DNA of 64,000 nt from Neorhizobium galegae bv. orientalis str. HAMBI 540 (GTDB lineage Bacteria > Pseudomonadota > Alphaproteobacteria > Rhizobiales > Rhizobiaceae): the NCBI RefSeq assembly GCF_000731315.1, contig NZ_HG938354.1, positions 1,612,001 through 1,676,000 of the forward strand, written 5' to 3'. A model generated the notes under the pieces. That model did no database searches and was not told the origin of the DNA. It saw only the letters and a program-made list of their open reading frames with translations. The position numbers and the translations under genes are program-made. This document shows positions 1 through 8,366 of the stretch, piece after piece. Position 1 is the stretch's first letter. Each line of letters starts with the position of its first letter.

Positions 1-705
1 AACATGGCGATCCGCCTGTCGCCCCCCTCCTGGGACCACATTCTCGGAACCGACAATTTCGGTCGCGACGTCTTCGCCCGCATCATTTACGGCGCACGCA
101 CGACGCTCGACATCATCATCCTCGTGACGATCATCGTCGCACCGATCGGGCTCTTGATCGGCACCTGCTCCGGTTATTTCGGCGGCATTGTCGATGAGGT
201 GCTGATGCGCATCACGGATATCTTCCTCTCCTTCCCCGGTCTCGTATTGGCGCTCGGCTTTGCGGCAGCTCTCGGTCCCGGCATCACCAATGCGATCATC
301 GCGATCTCGCTGACTGCCTGGCCGCCGATCGCCCGCCTCGCCCGCGCCGAAACGCTGAGCCTCAGGCAAATGGACTATATCGCCGCGGTGCGGCTGCAAG
401 GCGCATCCTCGGCCGCCGTCATCATGCGCCATATTCTGCCGATGTGCGTACCCTCGGTCATCGTCCGCGTGACGCTCAACATGGCCGGCATCATCCTGAC
501 CGCCGCCGGCCTCGGCTTCCTCGGCCTTGGCGCCCAGCCGCCATGGCCGGAATGGGGCGCGATGGCCGCCACCGGCCGCGAGTTCATGCTCGACAGCCCC
601 TGGGTTATCGCCGCACCCGGCATTGCAATCGCAGTCGTCAGCCTTGCTTTCAACCTCGTCGGCGATGCCCTGCGCGACGTACTCGACCCCAGAGGTGGCG
701 AATGA
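1..705 (+). CDS. Dipeptide/oligopeptide-type ABC transporter permease (DppC-like), 5' end cut by window
   Basis: Inner-membrane permease of a peptide-type (family 5) ABC importer. The visible frame is open to base 1 and begins at the point where DppC/OppC proteins have the conserved HxLGTDxxGRDVxxR stretch (here HILGTDNFGRDVFAR), so the first transmembrane helix and cytoplasmic N-terminus lie upstream of the window. An EAA-type ATPase-contact loop (AAVRLQGASSAAVIMRHILP) lies about two thirds along, followed by the usual GLGFLGLG and final LVGDALRDVLDPR segments. The stop codon overlaps the ATG of the next ATPase gene (ATGA), so the genes are translationally coupled. The partner permease and binding protein are presumably upstream. 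Substrate cannot be read from the sequence; the lyase at 2420 may hint at it. Confidence 0.9.
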   Translation, partial: NMAIRLSPPSWDHILGTDNFGRDVFARIIYGARTTLDIIILVTIIVAPIGLLIGTCSGYFGGIVDEVLMRITDIFLSFPGLVLALGFAAALGPGITNAIIAISLTAWPPIARLARAETLSLRQMDYIAAVRLQGASSAAVIMRHILPMCVPSVIVRVTLNMAGIILTAAGLGFLGLGAQPPWPEWGAMAATGREFMLDSPWVIAAPGIAIAVVSLAFNLVGDALRDVLDPRGGE

Positions 706-1559
706 CCGAACCGCTCATCGATGTCAGAAATATGGAAATCTCCTTCGCCCACGGCTTCGTGAAAGCTGTGCGCGGCGTGAGCTTCCAACTCGGCCGCGAA
801 AAGCTCGGCATCGTCGGCGAATCCGGCTCCGGCAAATCGACCGTCGGCCGGGCCATCATGCGGCTCCTGCCGCCGACCGCAAAGGTCACCGCCGACCGGA
901 TGACGTTCAAAGGCACCGATATTCTGGCCGCCAGTGAAAAGCAGATGATGGATATCCGCGGCAAGCAGATCGGCCTCATCCTGCAGGACCCGAAATATTC
1001 GCTAAACCCGGTCATGCGCGTCGGCGAGCAGATCGCCGAGACCTATCGGCTGCATTATCCGAAAGCCGGCAAGAAGGCCGCTGAGAAGAAGGTGCTGGAA
1101 ATGCTGGAAGCGGTAAAGATCCGCGATCCGCAGCGCGTCTTCCGGCTCTATCCGCACGAAGTCTCAGGCGGCATGGGTCAGCGCATCATGATCGCCATGA
1201 TGCTGATCGCCGAGCCGGAAGTACTGATCGCCGACGAACCCACGTCGGCGCTCGACGTGACCGTGCGCCTCGACGTTCTGGCGCTGCTCGACGAACTGAT
1301 CGCCCGGCGCAACCTCGGCCTGATCTTCATCAGCCACGATTTGAACCTGATCCGTAAATTCTGCGACCGGGTGCTGATCATGTATGCGGGACGCGTCGTC
1401 GAAGTGCTGAAGGCGTCCGAACTCGATAATGCCCAGCACCCCTATACCCAAGGGCTGCTCGCCTCGCTGCCGTCCATCGAAAACCCGCCGGCACGCCTGC
1501 CGACGCTGACGCGCGATCCGTCCTGGCTGACGCAACCCACGATCGGAGTGCCGTCATGA
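702..1559 (+). CDS. Peptide-type ABC transporter ATP-binding protein (DppD-like)
   Basis: Cytoplasmic ATPase of the importer that begins at the left edge. The start at 702 overlaps the permease stop (ATGA) and gives a normal N-terminus MTEPLIDVRNMEISF; a longer open frame upstream is antisense-type noise. Walker [10 protein letters not shown] is at residues 39-47, a slightly divergent signature VSGGMGQR near 155 (normally LSGGM/Q), Walker B with DEPTSALDV near 178, and an H-loop in FISHDLNL. At 285 residues it is shorter than most DppD proteins and lacks the C-terminal cysteine-rich CxFxPRC segment, ending after the SIENPPARL region. It overlaps the next ATPase gene by four bases. Confidence 0.92.
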   Translation: MTEPLIDVRNMEISFAHGFVKAVRGVSFQLGREKLGIVGESGSGKSTVGRAIMRLLPPTAKVTADRMTFKGTDILAASEKQMMDIRGKQIGLILQDPKYSLNPVMRVGEQIAETYRLHYPKAGKKAAEKKVLEMLEAVKIRDPQRVFRLYPHEVSGGMGQRIMIAMMLIAEPEVLIADEPTSALDVTVRLDVLALLDELIARRNLGLIFISHDLNLIRKFCDRVLIMYAGRVVEVLKASELDNAQHPYTQGLLASLPSIENPPARLPTLTRDPSWLTQPTIGVPS

Positions 1560-2332
1560 TCGACGTCGAAAACCTCACCGTGCGGTTTGGCCCGCGCACG
1601 CCGCTCGTTGTGAAGGGCATCAGCTTCACCGTCGAACGCGGGAAATCCTTCGGCCTCGTCGGCGAATCCGGCTGCGGCAAATCCACCGTGCTCCGCGCGA
1701 TTTCCGGCCTCAACCGCAATTACGGCGGACGGATTTCGCTGGATGGCAAGCCGCTGGAGCCGGAACGGAGCAAAGCCTTCTTCCGCGACGTCCAGATGGT
1801 CTTCCAGGACCCCTACGGCTCGCTGCATCCGCGCAAGACAGTTCGCTCGCAGTTGATCGAACCACTGCGCAATCAGAACCTGCCGATCAAGGAAAACGCT
1901 GTTTCCGACGTGCTGAAAGCAGTCGGTCTCGATCCCGGCCTGGGCTATCGGTTCCCGCATCAGCTTTCCGGCGGCCAGCGGCAGCGCGTCGCGATCGCCC
2001 GCGCATTGATCCTCGACCCGCCTGTTCTGTTGCTCGACGAGCCGACCTCGGCGCTCGACGTTTCCGTGCAGGCGGAAATCCTCAATCTGCTCGCCGACCT
2101 GCAGAAGGAACGCGGGTTGACCTACCTGCTGGTGAGCCACGACATGGCCGTCATTGCGCATCTCTGCAGCCGCGTCGCGATCATGAACGGCGGCGAGGTC
2201 GTCGAGGAAACCGGCATCGAGCAGATCCGCTCGGGCCATGTCCAGCACCCATATTCCCAACGGCTTCTTTCCGCCAGCCGCGCTTACGGCAAGCAGGAAA
2301 TGCGCCCGGTCGAGGTCATGAACTCGGCCTGA
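1556..2332 (+). CDS. Peptide-type ABC transporter ATP-binding protein (DppF-like)
   Basis: Second ATPase of the same importer, started by an ATGA overlap with the preceding gene. Walker [10 protein letters not shown] is near residue 36, the Q-loop falls in [15 protein letters not shown], the signature LSGGQRQR is near 137, and Walker B/D-loop [13 protein letters not shown] follows, with H-loop LVSHDMAV. At 258 residues it is a compact DppF, again without the C-terminal cysteine motif, matching its truncated-looking partner. It is the last transport gene of the operon and sits 87 bases before the DapA-like lyase gene. Confidence 0.92.
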   Translation: MIDVENLTVRFGPRTPLVVKGISFTVERGKSFGLVGESGCGKSTVLRAISGLNRNYGGRISLDGKPLEPERSKAFFRDVQMVFQDPYGSLHPRKTVRSQLIEPLRNQNLPIKENAVSDVLKAVGLDPGLGYRFPHQLSGGQRQRVAIARALILDPPVLLLDEPTSALDVSVQAEILNLLADLQKERGLTYLLVSHDMAVIAHLCSRVAIMNGGEVVEETGIEQIRSGHVQHPYSQRLLSASRAYGKQEMRPVEVMNSA

Positions 2333-2419
2333 TTCCAACGGGCGTCCAGCGCCGGGGCGCTGGGCAAGACCGTTCCTCGACGATTTTTCCACTCACCCCT
2401 GAACCGGGAGCCTGAAGCC

Positions 2420-3379
2420 ATGCCCAATTTTTCCGTGACACCCGAAATGCTTGCGAAATCGGTGCTCTCCGTGCCGCCCCTGGCACGCAAGGCCGACTAC
2501 ACGCTCGACCGCGAAGGCAACCGCCAGATTCTGGCGCATCTGGCGCAAGGCGGCGTGACGACAGCGCTTTATGGCGGCAACGCCAACCTCTACAACATCT
2601 CCGTCCGCGAATTCGCGGAGATGGTCGACATGCTGAAGGAGATCGCCCCCTCCGGCACCTGGCTTATCCCTTCGGTCGGTCCGGACTACGGCAAGTCGCT
2701 GGACCAGATCGCAATTCTCAAGGACCACGACCTGCCGACTGCGATGGTCCTGCCCCTGAATTTTCCGGTGACTTCGGCCGGCGTCGCAACCGGCCTTCGC
2801 CGCATCGCCGACGCCTACGGGCGGCCGATCATCGCCTATGTGAAATCGCTCGACTACATTTCGGCGGCCGATCTCGCGGCCGTCGTTACGGATGGAGCGA
2901 TCTGCACGATCAAATACGCGGTCGTCCGGCAGAACCCGAAGGAAGATATCTACCTCTCCGAGCTCGTCCAGAAGGTCGATCGCAAGATCATCATCTCCGG
3001 CATCGGCGAGCGGCCGGCGATCAGCCACCTGATGGATTTCGGTCTGCAGGGCTTCACTTCCGGCTCCGTCTGCGTCGCACCCGCCATGTCCACCGGTATC
3101 CTGAAAGCACTGAAGGCCGGCAATGTCGCCGAGGCGGAACGGCTGCGGGCCTTCTTCATGGGGCTGGAAGACCTGCGCGACGGCGTATCGCCGCTCCGCG
3201 TCCTGCATGAAGCGGTCGCGACCGCCGGCATTGCGGATACCGGCCCGATACTGCCGTTCCTGGAGAATATCACCGATGCCAAGGTGCTCTCCGCCATAAC
3301 GGCAGCCTCGCAGAAACTGCTGGCGGCGGATCGGGCATATCAATCCGGTCAGGTCGAGAAGCAGGTTGAGCGGGCCTAG
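2420..3379 (+). CDS. DapA/dihydrodipicolinate synthase superfamily protein (class I aldolase-type lyase)
   Basis: A 319-residue TIM-barrel lyase of the DHDPS/N-acetylneuraminate lyase superfamily, which uses a Schiff-base lysine to make or cleave 2-oxo acids. The predicted Schiff-base lysine is K165 in the strand CTIKYAV. The start follows GGGAG at a suitable distance. Family landmarks are altered: the usual GTTGE phosphate/pyruvate loop reads GGNANLYN, and the YNxP tyrosine motif reads AYVKS, so it is probably not a housekeeping DapA. Its position directly behind a peptide-type importer suggests it acts on the imported compound or a product of it, perhaps a sugar acid or hydroxylated amino acid. 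Reaction and substrate are not determinable here. Confidence 0.8.
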   Translation: MPNFSVTPEMLAKSVLSVPPLARKADYTLDREGNRQILAHLAQGGVTTALYGGNANLYNISVREFAEMVDMLKEIAPSGTWLIPSVGPDYGKSLDQIAILKDHDLPTAMVLPLNFPVTSAGVATGLRRIADAYGRPIIAYVKSLDYISAADLAAVVTDGAICTIKYAVVRQNPKEDIYLSELVQKVDRKIIISGIGERPAISHLMDFGLQGFTSGSVCVAPAMSTGILKALKAGNVAEAERLRAFFMGLEDLRDGVSPLRVLHEAVATAGIADTGPILPFLENITDAKVLSAITAASQKLLAADRAYQSGQVEKQVERA

Positions 3380-3478
3380 GAAGTGCATCCCTGCCGAATG
3401 GGCATCAGCGTCGTTGCGGAAGGCGTCGAGACGCGTCAACAAGCAGACCTTCTTAAGAAGCGGGGATGTCGGCTAGGC
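3380..3478 (+). pseudogene. Relic of an EAL-domain (c-di-GMP phosphodiesterase) gene
   Basis: Directly after the preceding stop, a short open stretch reads MGISVVAEGVETRQQADLLK followed by KRGCRLG and a stop. This is the conserved strand-loop VVAEGVET.xQ...L...GC of EAL domains, which should continue QGY. Only about 30 codons survive and there is no start signal or upstream domain, so it is a scrap left by an old deletion or rearrangement, not a working gene. It marks the edge of a 1.8-kb decayed stretch that also holds a frameshifted hipA remnant. Confidence 0.6.
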
Positions 3479-3515
3479 TAGGGATTTCTATATTCAAAAG
3501 CCGTGCCGGCGCACA

Positions 3516-3716
3516 TTATGTCTCCGGCGGCGGGTGTTTTCCCGGACCCGGATCGATGAAGGCCGAACATTCGTGATCCGACTCCAGCATTGCCATGAAC
3601 GATGTCGCGACGATTGTTTCTCCGCAGGCAGCGCACCCCAGAATATAGGAGCCGCCGTGAACGACCGCTTCTGTTGCCTCCAATCCGCAAGACGTGCAGG
3701 ACAACATATTACTCAT
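3516..3716 (-). CDS. Small zinc-ribbon-like protein (two CxxC motifs), 66 aa
   Basis: A 66-residue protein with cysteines at 7, 10, 28 and 31 (CTSC ... CAAC), the spacing expected of a small zinc ribbon or rubredoxin-like knuckle. The start chosen is the internal ATG at 3716; longer frames upstream have a non-homologous-looking N-terminus. A second ATG three codons in (MLSC) is also possible. No strong ribosome-binding site is visible. The C-terminus is proline-rich (PGPGKHPPPET). No function can be assigned. It lies in a decayed region, so it may be an orphan survivor. Confidence 0.5.
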   Translation of the reverse strand: MSNMLSCTSCGLEATEAVVHGGSYILGCAACGETIVATSFMAMLESDHECSAFIDPGPGKHPPPET

Positions 3717-3756
3717 GGTCAAATTCAACCCGCGCTCGCTGCTTCTGATGACGAGC

Positions 3757-3990
3757 TCACGATGCAGCGGCCAGGATAGTGGCGATGGCGAGCAGTAAGG
3801 GACACAGCCACCTGAAGTGACGAACCACAAGCAACTTGCGCGCCGAGTCCCGTGACCAGGACAGATAGCCAAAGCCCAGGGACGTCATCCACAGCCCGGC
3901 GCAAAACATGATGAATTCGTCGATATAGGTTGCGATCATCGCGGTTGCTCTGGCTTTGAAAGGCAGCGTTGGAGCCTGTAGTATATTCAT
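3757..3990 (-). CDS. Small hydrophobic protein, 77 aa
   Basis: A short protein with two hydrophobic stretches, roughly residues 26-45 (EFIMFCAGLWMTSLGFGYL) and 60-77 (the C-terminus, LCPLLLAIATILAAAS), separated by a basic loop, so a two-helix inner-membrane protein is plausible. An alternative start is the internal methionine of MIATYIDEF. The family is not recognised. Coding status rests on the membrane-protein-like composition only. Confidence 0.4.
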   Translation of the reverse strand: MNILQAPTLPFKARATAMIATYIDEFIMFCAGLWMTSLGFGYLSWSRDSARKLLVVRHFRWLCPLLLAIATILAAAS

Positions 3991-4316
3991 TTGCTGTCAT
4001 CAGATAAAGCAGCGTGGCGGAGACGGAAGAAAAAAGTGCCGAACATTCAACGCTTCCACGCGATGCGGTCACCATATTCGCCGTCGACCTCCAAGTCGGT
4101 GGCCGATCAGGTCCCGGGACAGCTGAAGGCTTGGGACCGTGCAGGAGAACCATCCTGCAACACCTGGGACGTTCCATTTACGAGCAGGTCACCCAACTCG
4201 GTTTGCTTCAAAGAGGCCGGAGGTGGCTGCGATCAACGCGGCGGCGAAGCCCAAAGCCGCGGCTTGCTAGCTGACTTCTGGCGGGTGATCGTGGAAGATC
4301 CAGAGTACTATCCGCG
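3991..4316. other. Gene-poor stretch between small genes and hipA remnant
   Basis: About 325 bases in which I see no convincing gene on either strand. Open frames exist on both strands but have no family-like composition or ribosome-binding sites. It is probably decayed sequence continuous with the hipA remnant on its right. Confidence 0.4.
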
Positions 4317-4800
4317 TTATAGGACCAGCGCTCGCTTAAGATCGTCATGCTCAAAGGCGCTGCCCATGCGATTGATTTCGCTGCCTCGCGCTCCGACTGC
4401 CTTGGCAGTATCACGCCAGGTTGCGGTCACCCCCGCGACCTCTTTGATGATAACGCGCGCCTGGCTCAGCGTGAGCGCAAAATATTCGGATGCAGCTTCC
4501 AGAAGATCAAGCGAGCAGGTGCCTTCATCAAGGTCGATGTTGGTGGTCAACACCCGCGCCTTGAGGTCGGTCGGAACGGGATTGAGATCGTAGGCCGGCG
4601 ACAATGTCCACCCGGCCTTGCCCAGCCAAAAGGAATCCGTGATTGCGCAAATGATCATCGACATTGGAGATCAGCACGTTGAAGACCACGCGCCGATAGA
4701 GAGCATGGGCGTCCTTCTTCCGTTGTGCGCCGTGCTCCGCGAGAGCATCGACAATTTCGGGATAGCTGCCGCGATCGCCATCCCTGGCGCCCATTATCGC
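4317..4800 (-). pseudogene. hipA-like toxin kinase, frameshifted 3' remnant
   Basis: Reading the minus strand, one frame gives GARDGDRGSYPEIVDAL then RRVVFNVLISNVDDHLRNHG, which are the HipA kinase catalytic/DDH(L)RNHGFL motifs. At about 4625 the match jumps to a second frame, continuing WLGKAGWTLSPAYDLNP and then a complete HipA C-terminus ending in FEHDDLKRALVL before the stop at 4317. A one-base indel in the CCTTTTGG run explains the jump. The N-terminal half, with the P-loop and autophosphorylation region, and any HipB antitoxin are not found upstream, so this is a dead type II toxin-antitoxin relic, not just a sequencing error. Confidence 0.75.
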
Positions 4801-5265
4801 TGGGTTTCGGAAAAGCCGAGGTTTCCACAGAAGCGAATGAAGGCCGAAGGCTGCACGCCGCCCCTTCCGCCCTCTCGGCAACCGTGACACCGCAATCCTG
4901 TGCTTGTTGTTCCGCGACGTCGTCGGCGCATTGCCGCAACCGCTTCGGCAGGCTTTCAGAAACGTCGACCAGCAGCTCTTGGAATTTCCAAGCCACCTAT
5001 AGAAGACCGGAGCTTGGGGGTGGAGACGGAGCGCTTCCACAACACCCCCGACGCGGCTTTTCGGCGGAAGGCCGCGTCAAGATCGTCTTGCGTTGGAGCC
5101 ACGTGAGCATGCATGATGGACGAAGTTCACCGCATCGGGGGATGAAGCATCGCTTCGGCGACGGATCATGCGCGTAGATATCCAAATGACCTGCACGAAC
5201 AGTGTGGGATATTGTTTGCTCGCGTCGGCGCTTCAAAAACCCGGCTTAAATCGAAAGAAATTCTA
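4801..5265. other. Gene-poor stretch upstream of the LacI gene
   Basis: No convincing complete gene. On the minus strand at about 4880-4996 a frame beginning MAWKFQELLVDVSESL has protein-like helical composition and could be another gene fragment, but it loses coherence and I do not recognise it. The right end must hold the promoter of the LacI-family gene; I could not pick out a clear -35/-10 pair. Confidence 0.35.
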
Positions 5266-6306
5266 TTGAAAGCCAAGATAGGCTTGAAAGATGTGGCTCT
5301 GGATGCCGGTGTTTCGCTCAGTACCGCGTCCCATGTTCTCAACGGAACCGCGCCGATATCCATGGAAGTTCGGGAGCGGGTCCTTAATTCCGCGCAAAGG
5401 CTGGGATATCTGGAAAAGCGTCGAAGCCGGGCGACGATCGCCACGCTTCGCACGATCCTCCTGGCGATCACCAGCGATGCGGCGCCTCACAGCGATGTCA
5501 ATCTCGTCAGCTGGACGATGCTCAACAGCCTGCGCCAGGAATGCGAGCGCCTCAGCATCCGTATCGTCCCTTTCGTCAGCGCCGGCAGCCGGATCGACGG
5601 CAGCGAGGTGCGCCGGCTGGCGCAGGCCGAAAATGTCGACGGCATCGTTATCCTCAACGACGACCGGCCGGAACTGATTCGCGCCATTGCCGCCGGGCGG
5701 ACGCCGCTCGTCATCCTGAACGGCGAGGATCCTTCGATGCTGGTCGATACGGTCACCGGTGAAAACCGCTTCGGCGCCCGCCAGGGAACAGAGCACCTGC
5801 TTTCGCTCGGCCATCGCCGCATCCTGCACCTGACCTGGAAGGGCAGGACCACGATCCGCCGCCGGTATGACGGCTACGCCGATGCGCATCTTGCGGCCGG
5901 CCTTGCCGTATCGCCGGAGATGATCGTCGAGGCGGAGGGATATGAGCCTCACCAGGGCGAGCAGGCGATCCGCCAATTGCTGTCCGAAGATAGCAGCCTG
6001 CGCGGCGCAACCGCGATCTTCTGCGCCGCCGACAACCTGGCGCTCGGCTGCCTGAGGGCGCTGGCGGCATTCGACATGCGCGTGCCGGAAGAAATGTCCG
6101 TGCTCGGCTTCGACGATATCGTCCCCGGGGAGTTCAGCACGCCGCCGCTCTCGACCGTCCAGTTGCCGACCGACCGGCTGGGGGCGGCCGCAATCAGCCT
6201 TCTGGAACAGCGGCTGGTCGCCAACGACCCGCTGCGGCCGGCCTACCGGCTGGAGCTCGGCTGCAAGCTGGTGCTGCGGGGCAGCGTCGCGCCGCCCCGC
6301 AGGTGA
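5266..6306 (+). CDS. LacI-family transcriptional regulator
   Basis: DNA-binding regulator of the adjacent sugar-uptake locus. The N-terminal helix-turn-helix is in residues 5-27 (GLKDVALDAGVSLSTASHVL), followed by the hinge region and a periplasmic-binding-protein-like effector domain (motifs GTEHLLSLGHRRI, VLGFDDIVPGEFSTPPLSTV). I place the start at the TTG at 5266, preceded by a GAAAGAAA stretch, because this puts the HTH at the normal distance from the N-terminus; an in-frame TTG at 5212 would add 18 residues. It ends three bases before the stop of the convergent permease gene. By family, it likely represses the 14449-6310 operon and the 14646 gene through the palindromes at 14469 and 14616 (inference). 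Confidence 0.9.
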   Translation: MKAKIGLKDVALDAGVSLSTASHVLNGTAPISMEVRERVLNSAQRLGYLEKRRSRATIATLRTILLAITSDAAPHSDVNLVSWTMLNSLRQECERLSIRIVPFVSAGSRIDGSEVRRLAQAENVDGIVILNDDRPELIRAIAAGRTPLVILNGEDPSMLVDTVTGENRFGARQGTEHLLSLGHRRILHLTWKGRTTIRRRYDGYADAHLAAGLAVSPEMIVEAEGYEPHQGEQAIRQLLSEDSSLRGATAIFCAADNLALGCLRALAAFDMRVPEEMSVLGFDDIVPGEFSTPPLSTVQLPTDRLGAAAISLLEQRLVANDPLRPAYRLELGCKLVLRGSVAPPRR

Positions 6307-6309
6307 ACC

Positions 6310-7368
6310 TCACTTCATTCCGGTGCCGGCAATGCCGGTCGTGATGTATTTCTGCAGGAACAAGAAAACGACCGTGACCGGCGCCAGGCTCAGGAAGGTC
6401 ATGGCGAGGATGTAGTTCCACTGCACGGAAAACTCGCCTTGGAAGGCGTTGAGCCCGACCTGCAGGGTGAAGTTTTCGCGGCTGCTCAAGACGATCAGCG
6501 GCCAGAGGAAGTCGTTCCACCGCCACAGGACGGAAAAGATCGCCAGCACCGCAAGCGCCGGCGCCGTCAGTGGCAGGACGATGCGCCAGAAGATCCGGAA
6601 CTCGCTTGCCGCGTCGACGCGGGCCGCCTCGATGAGTTCGTCGGGAATGGTAAGCATGTACTGGCGCAGCAAGAAAACGCCGGTCGGCGAGGCAACGGTC
6701 GGAATGATGATGCCCCAGAGACTGTCCACCAGGCCGACGCCGACGACGACCAGATAGGCCGGCACCATGACCACCGTCAGGGGGATCATCAGCGTCGAGA
6801 TGATCAGCACGAAGATCGCCTTCTCGCCCCGGAACCGGTATTTCGACAGCGCGAAAGCCGCAAGCGCGTTGACGACGAGCGTCAACAGTGTTGCGACGAA
6901 GGTGACGAAGACCGAATTCTTCAGAAAGGTGAGGAAGTCGAACCTGGTGAGCGGATCGGTATAGTTCTCGGTCGCGATCGTAAGCCGCTGGACCGGTGAA
7001 ATGTTTTTGACGTCGACGCTCACCGGCGGTCCGGGATTGCTCGGATCGACCATCTGGGCTTTCAGCCCGATGCGCCGGACCATCGCCATCTCGCGCCGCT
7101 GACCGTCGACATCAACGGTCCAGAGGCTGAGCGGGGCGTCGAAGCCCGGTACGGTCTGCTGAACCGCCGCACGCGGCAGCAGCGTCGGCGGAAAGCGGGT
7201 GATCTCGGCGGCCGGCTTGAACGAGGATAGGCCCGCCCAGACCACCGGAATGAGCACGGCAAGCGTGCCCAGGATCAGCCAGGCCCAGGAAAGAATATCG
7301 GTGACGCCGATCCGCCCCGGCCGGCGAGTGCGGGTCAGGAAGGCGATGGGTGAGAGGCCTTGCGTCAT
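6310..7368 (-). CDS. CUT1 sugar ABC transporter permease (MalG-like) with a periplasmic insertion
   Basis: Inner-membrane permease of a carbohydrate importer. The first hydrophobic helix (about residues 26-48) is followed by some 90 mostly polar residues, approximately 55-150, before the NSVFVTFVATLLTLVVNALA helix. MalG-type proteins usually have a much shorter loop here, so this one carries an extra, presumably periplasmic, domain. The EAA motif ELIEAARVDAASEFRIFWRI is near residue 245-265. The C-terminal GIAGTGMK ending is typical of the family. It is the last gene of the six-gene minus-strand operon, two bases after the partner permease. Confidence 0.92.
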   Translation of the reverse strand: MTQGLSPIAFLTRTRRPGRIGVTDILSWAWLILGTLAVLIPVVWAGLSSFKPAAEITRFPPTLLPRAAVQQTVPGFDAPLSLWTVDVDGQRREMAMVRRIGLKAQMVDPSNPGPPVSVDVKNISPVQRLTIATENYTDPLTRFDFLTFLKNSVFVTFVATLLTLVVNALAAFALSKYRFRGEKAIFVLIISTLMIPLTVVMVPAYLVVVGVGLVDSLWGIIIPTVASPTGVFLLRQYMLTIPDELIEAARVDAASEFRIFWRIVLPLTAPALAVLAIFSVLWRWNDFLWPLIVLSSRENFTLQVGLNAFQGEFSVQWNYILAMTFLSLAPVTVVFLFLQKYITTGIAGTGMK

Positions 7369-7370
7369 GG

Positions 7371-8366
7371 TCAGGACTCCATCTTGCGGCCAAGCCGCAA
7401 TTGTATGAGCGTCAGGGCCAGCAACACGAGGCCCATCAGCACCGAGGCCGCCGAGGCGAGGCCGAAAAGGCGCAGGTCGCTGCCGAAGGCCATCTGGTAG
7501 ATGTACTGCACGATGAAGCTGTTTGCGGTGCCGGGCCCGCCGCCATTGGTCAGCACCCAGGCTTCGTCGAAGATCTGGACCGAGCGGATCATCAGGAGGA
7601 TCAGCACGACGAGCAGGTTCGGCCCGAGAAGCGGAAGCGTGATCCGCAAAAGCGTGCGCCGGGGCGAGGCTGCGTCGATCGAGGCGGCTTCATAGAGATC
7701 CTTCGGAATGGCCTGCAGGCCGGCGAGAAGGATCAGCGTATAAAAGCCCATGTGAAACCAGACGGAAACCACCACCACGAAGAAGCGCGACCAGCCGACG
7801 TCCAGCAGGAAGATTTCCGGCGGGACGCCGAGCATTTGCAGGAAGGCGTTGAGCAGGCCGTTGCGGTCCAGGAACCACTTCCAGATCAGGCCGATGACGA
7901 CCGGCGACAGCAGGACGGGATAAAAGAACATGGCCCGGAAGAAACCGCGCGCGGCGATCGCCCGGTTGAGGATGAGAGCCGTCACCAATGCCACGAGCAG
8001 GGTTGCGGCAACGTTGAAGCCGACGAACCAGAGCGTGTTCCAGACCGCCGTCCAGAACAGGGATTCGCGGCAGCTCCCCGGACGAAGGTAGTCCTCGCAC
8101 TGCAGGAGCTGACGGAAATTGTCGAAGCCGACGAAAGGCCGCTCCGACACGAAAAGGCCGGTGCCGCCGGTAAAGGCGTAACCAACCGCAATGGCGATGG
8201 GCAGGAAGGTGAAGATGCCGAAAAGGATGAGGTTCGGCGCGAGGAACAGATAGGGCATCCGCTTCCTGCCCATCAGCCGCTCAAACCCGTTGATCGGCGC
8301 CTCGACGATGCCCATGACGAGGTCGAGGGCACGGCCGCCGAGATCGGTCGCCTTAGGCGTGCTCAT
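7371..8366 (-). CDS. CUT1 sugar ABC transporter permease (MalF/UgpA-like)
   Basis: Partner permease of the 6310 gene. The start at 8366 is chosen because GGAG sits eight bases upstream; an ATG two codons earlier at 8372 is too close to it. The first membrane helix follows MGRKRMPYLFLAPNLILF, and the EAA loop YEAASIDAASPRRTLLRITL is near residue 225. The family-typical NGGGPGTANSFIVQYIYQMAF follows. The gene overlaps the upstream ATPase gene by 14 bases, so the transporter subunits are translationally coupled. Confidence 0.93.
   Translation of the reverse strand: MSTPKATDLGGRALDLVMGIVEAPINGFERLMGRKRMPYLFLAPNLILFGIFTFLPIAIAVGYAFTGGTGLFVSERPFVGFDNFRQLLQCEDYLRPGSCRESLFWTAVWNTLWFVGFNVAATLLVALVTALILNRAIAARGFFRAMFFYPVLLSPVVIGLIWKWFLDRNGLLNAFLQMLGVPPEIFLLDVGWSRFFVVVVSVWFHMGFYTLILLAGLQAIPKDLYEAASIDAASPRRTLLRITLPLLGPNLLVVLILLMIRSVQIFDEAWVLTNGGGPGTANSFIVQYIYQMAFGSDLRLFGLASAASVLMGLVLLALTLIQLRLGRKMES

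Noticed and set aside
3991..4593. Plus-strand open frame of about 200 codons overlapping the hipA relic
   Set aside because: Ser/Arg-rich with no recognisable motif; the minus strand holds clear HipA motifs.
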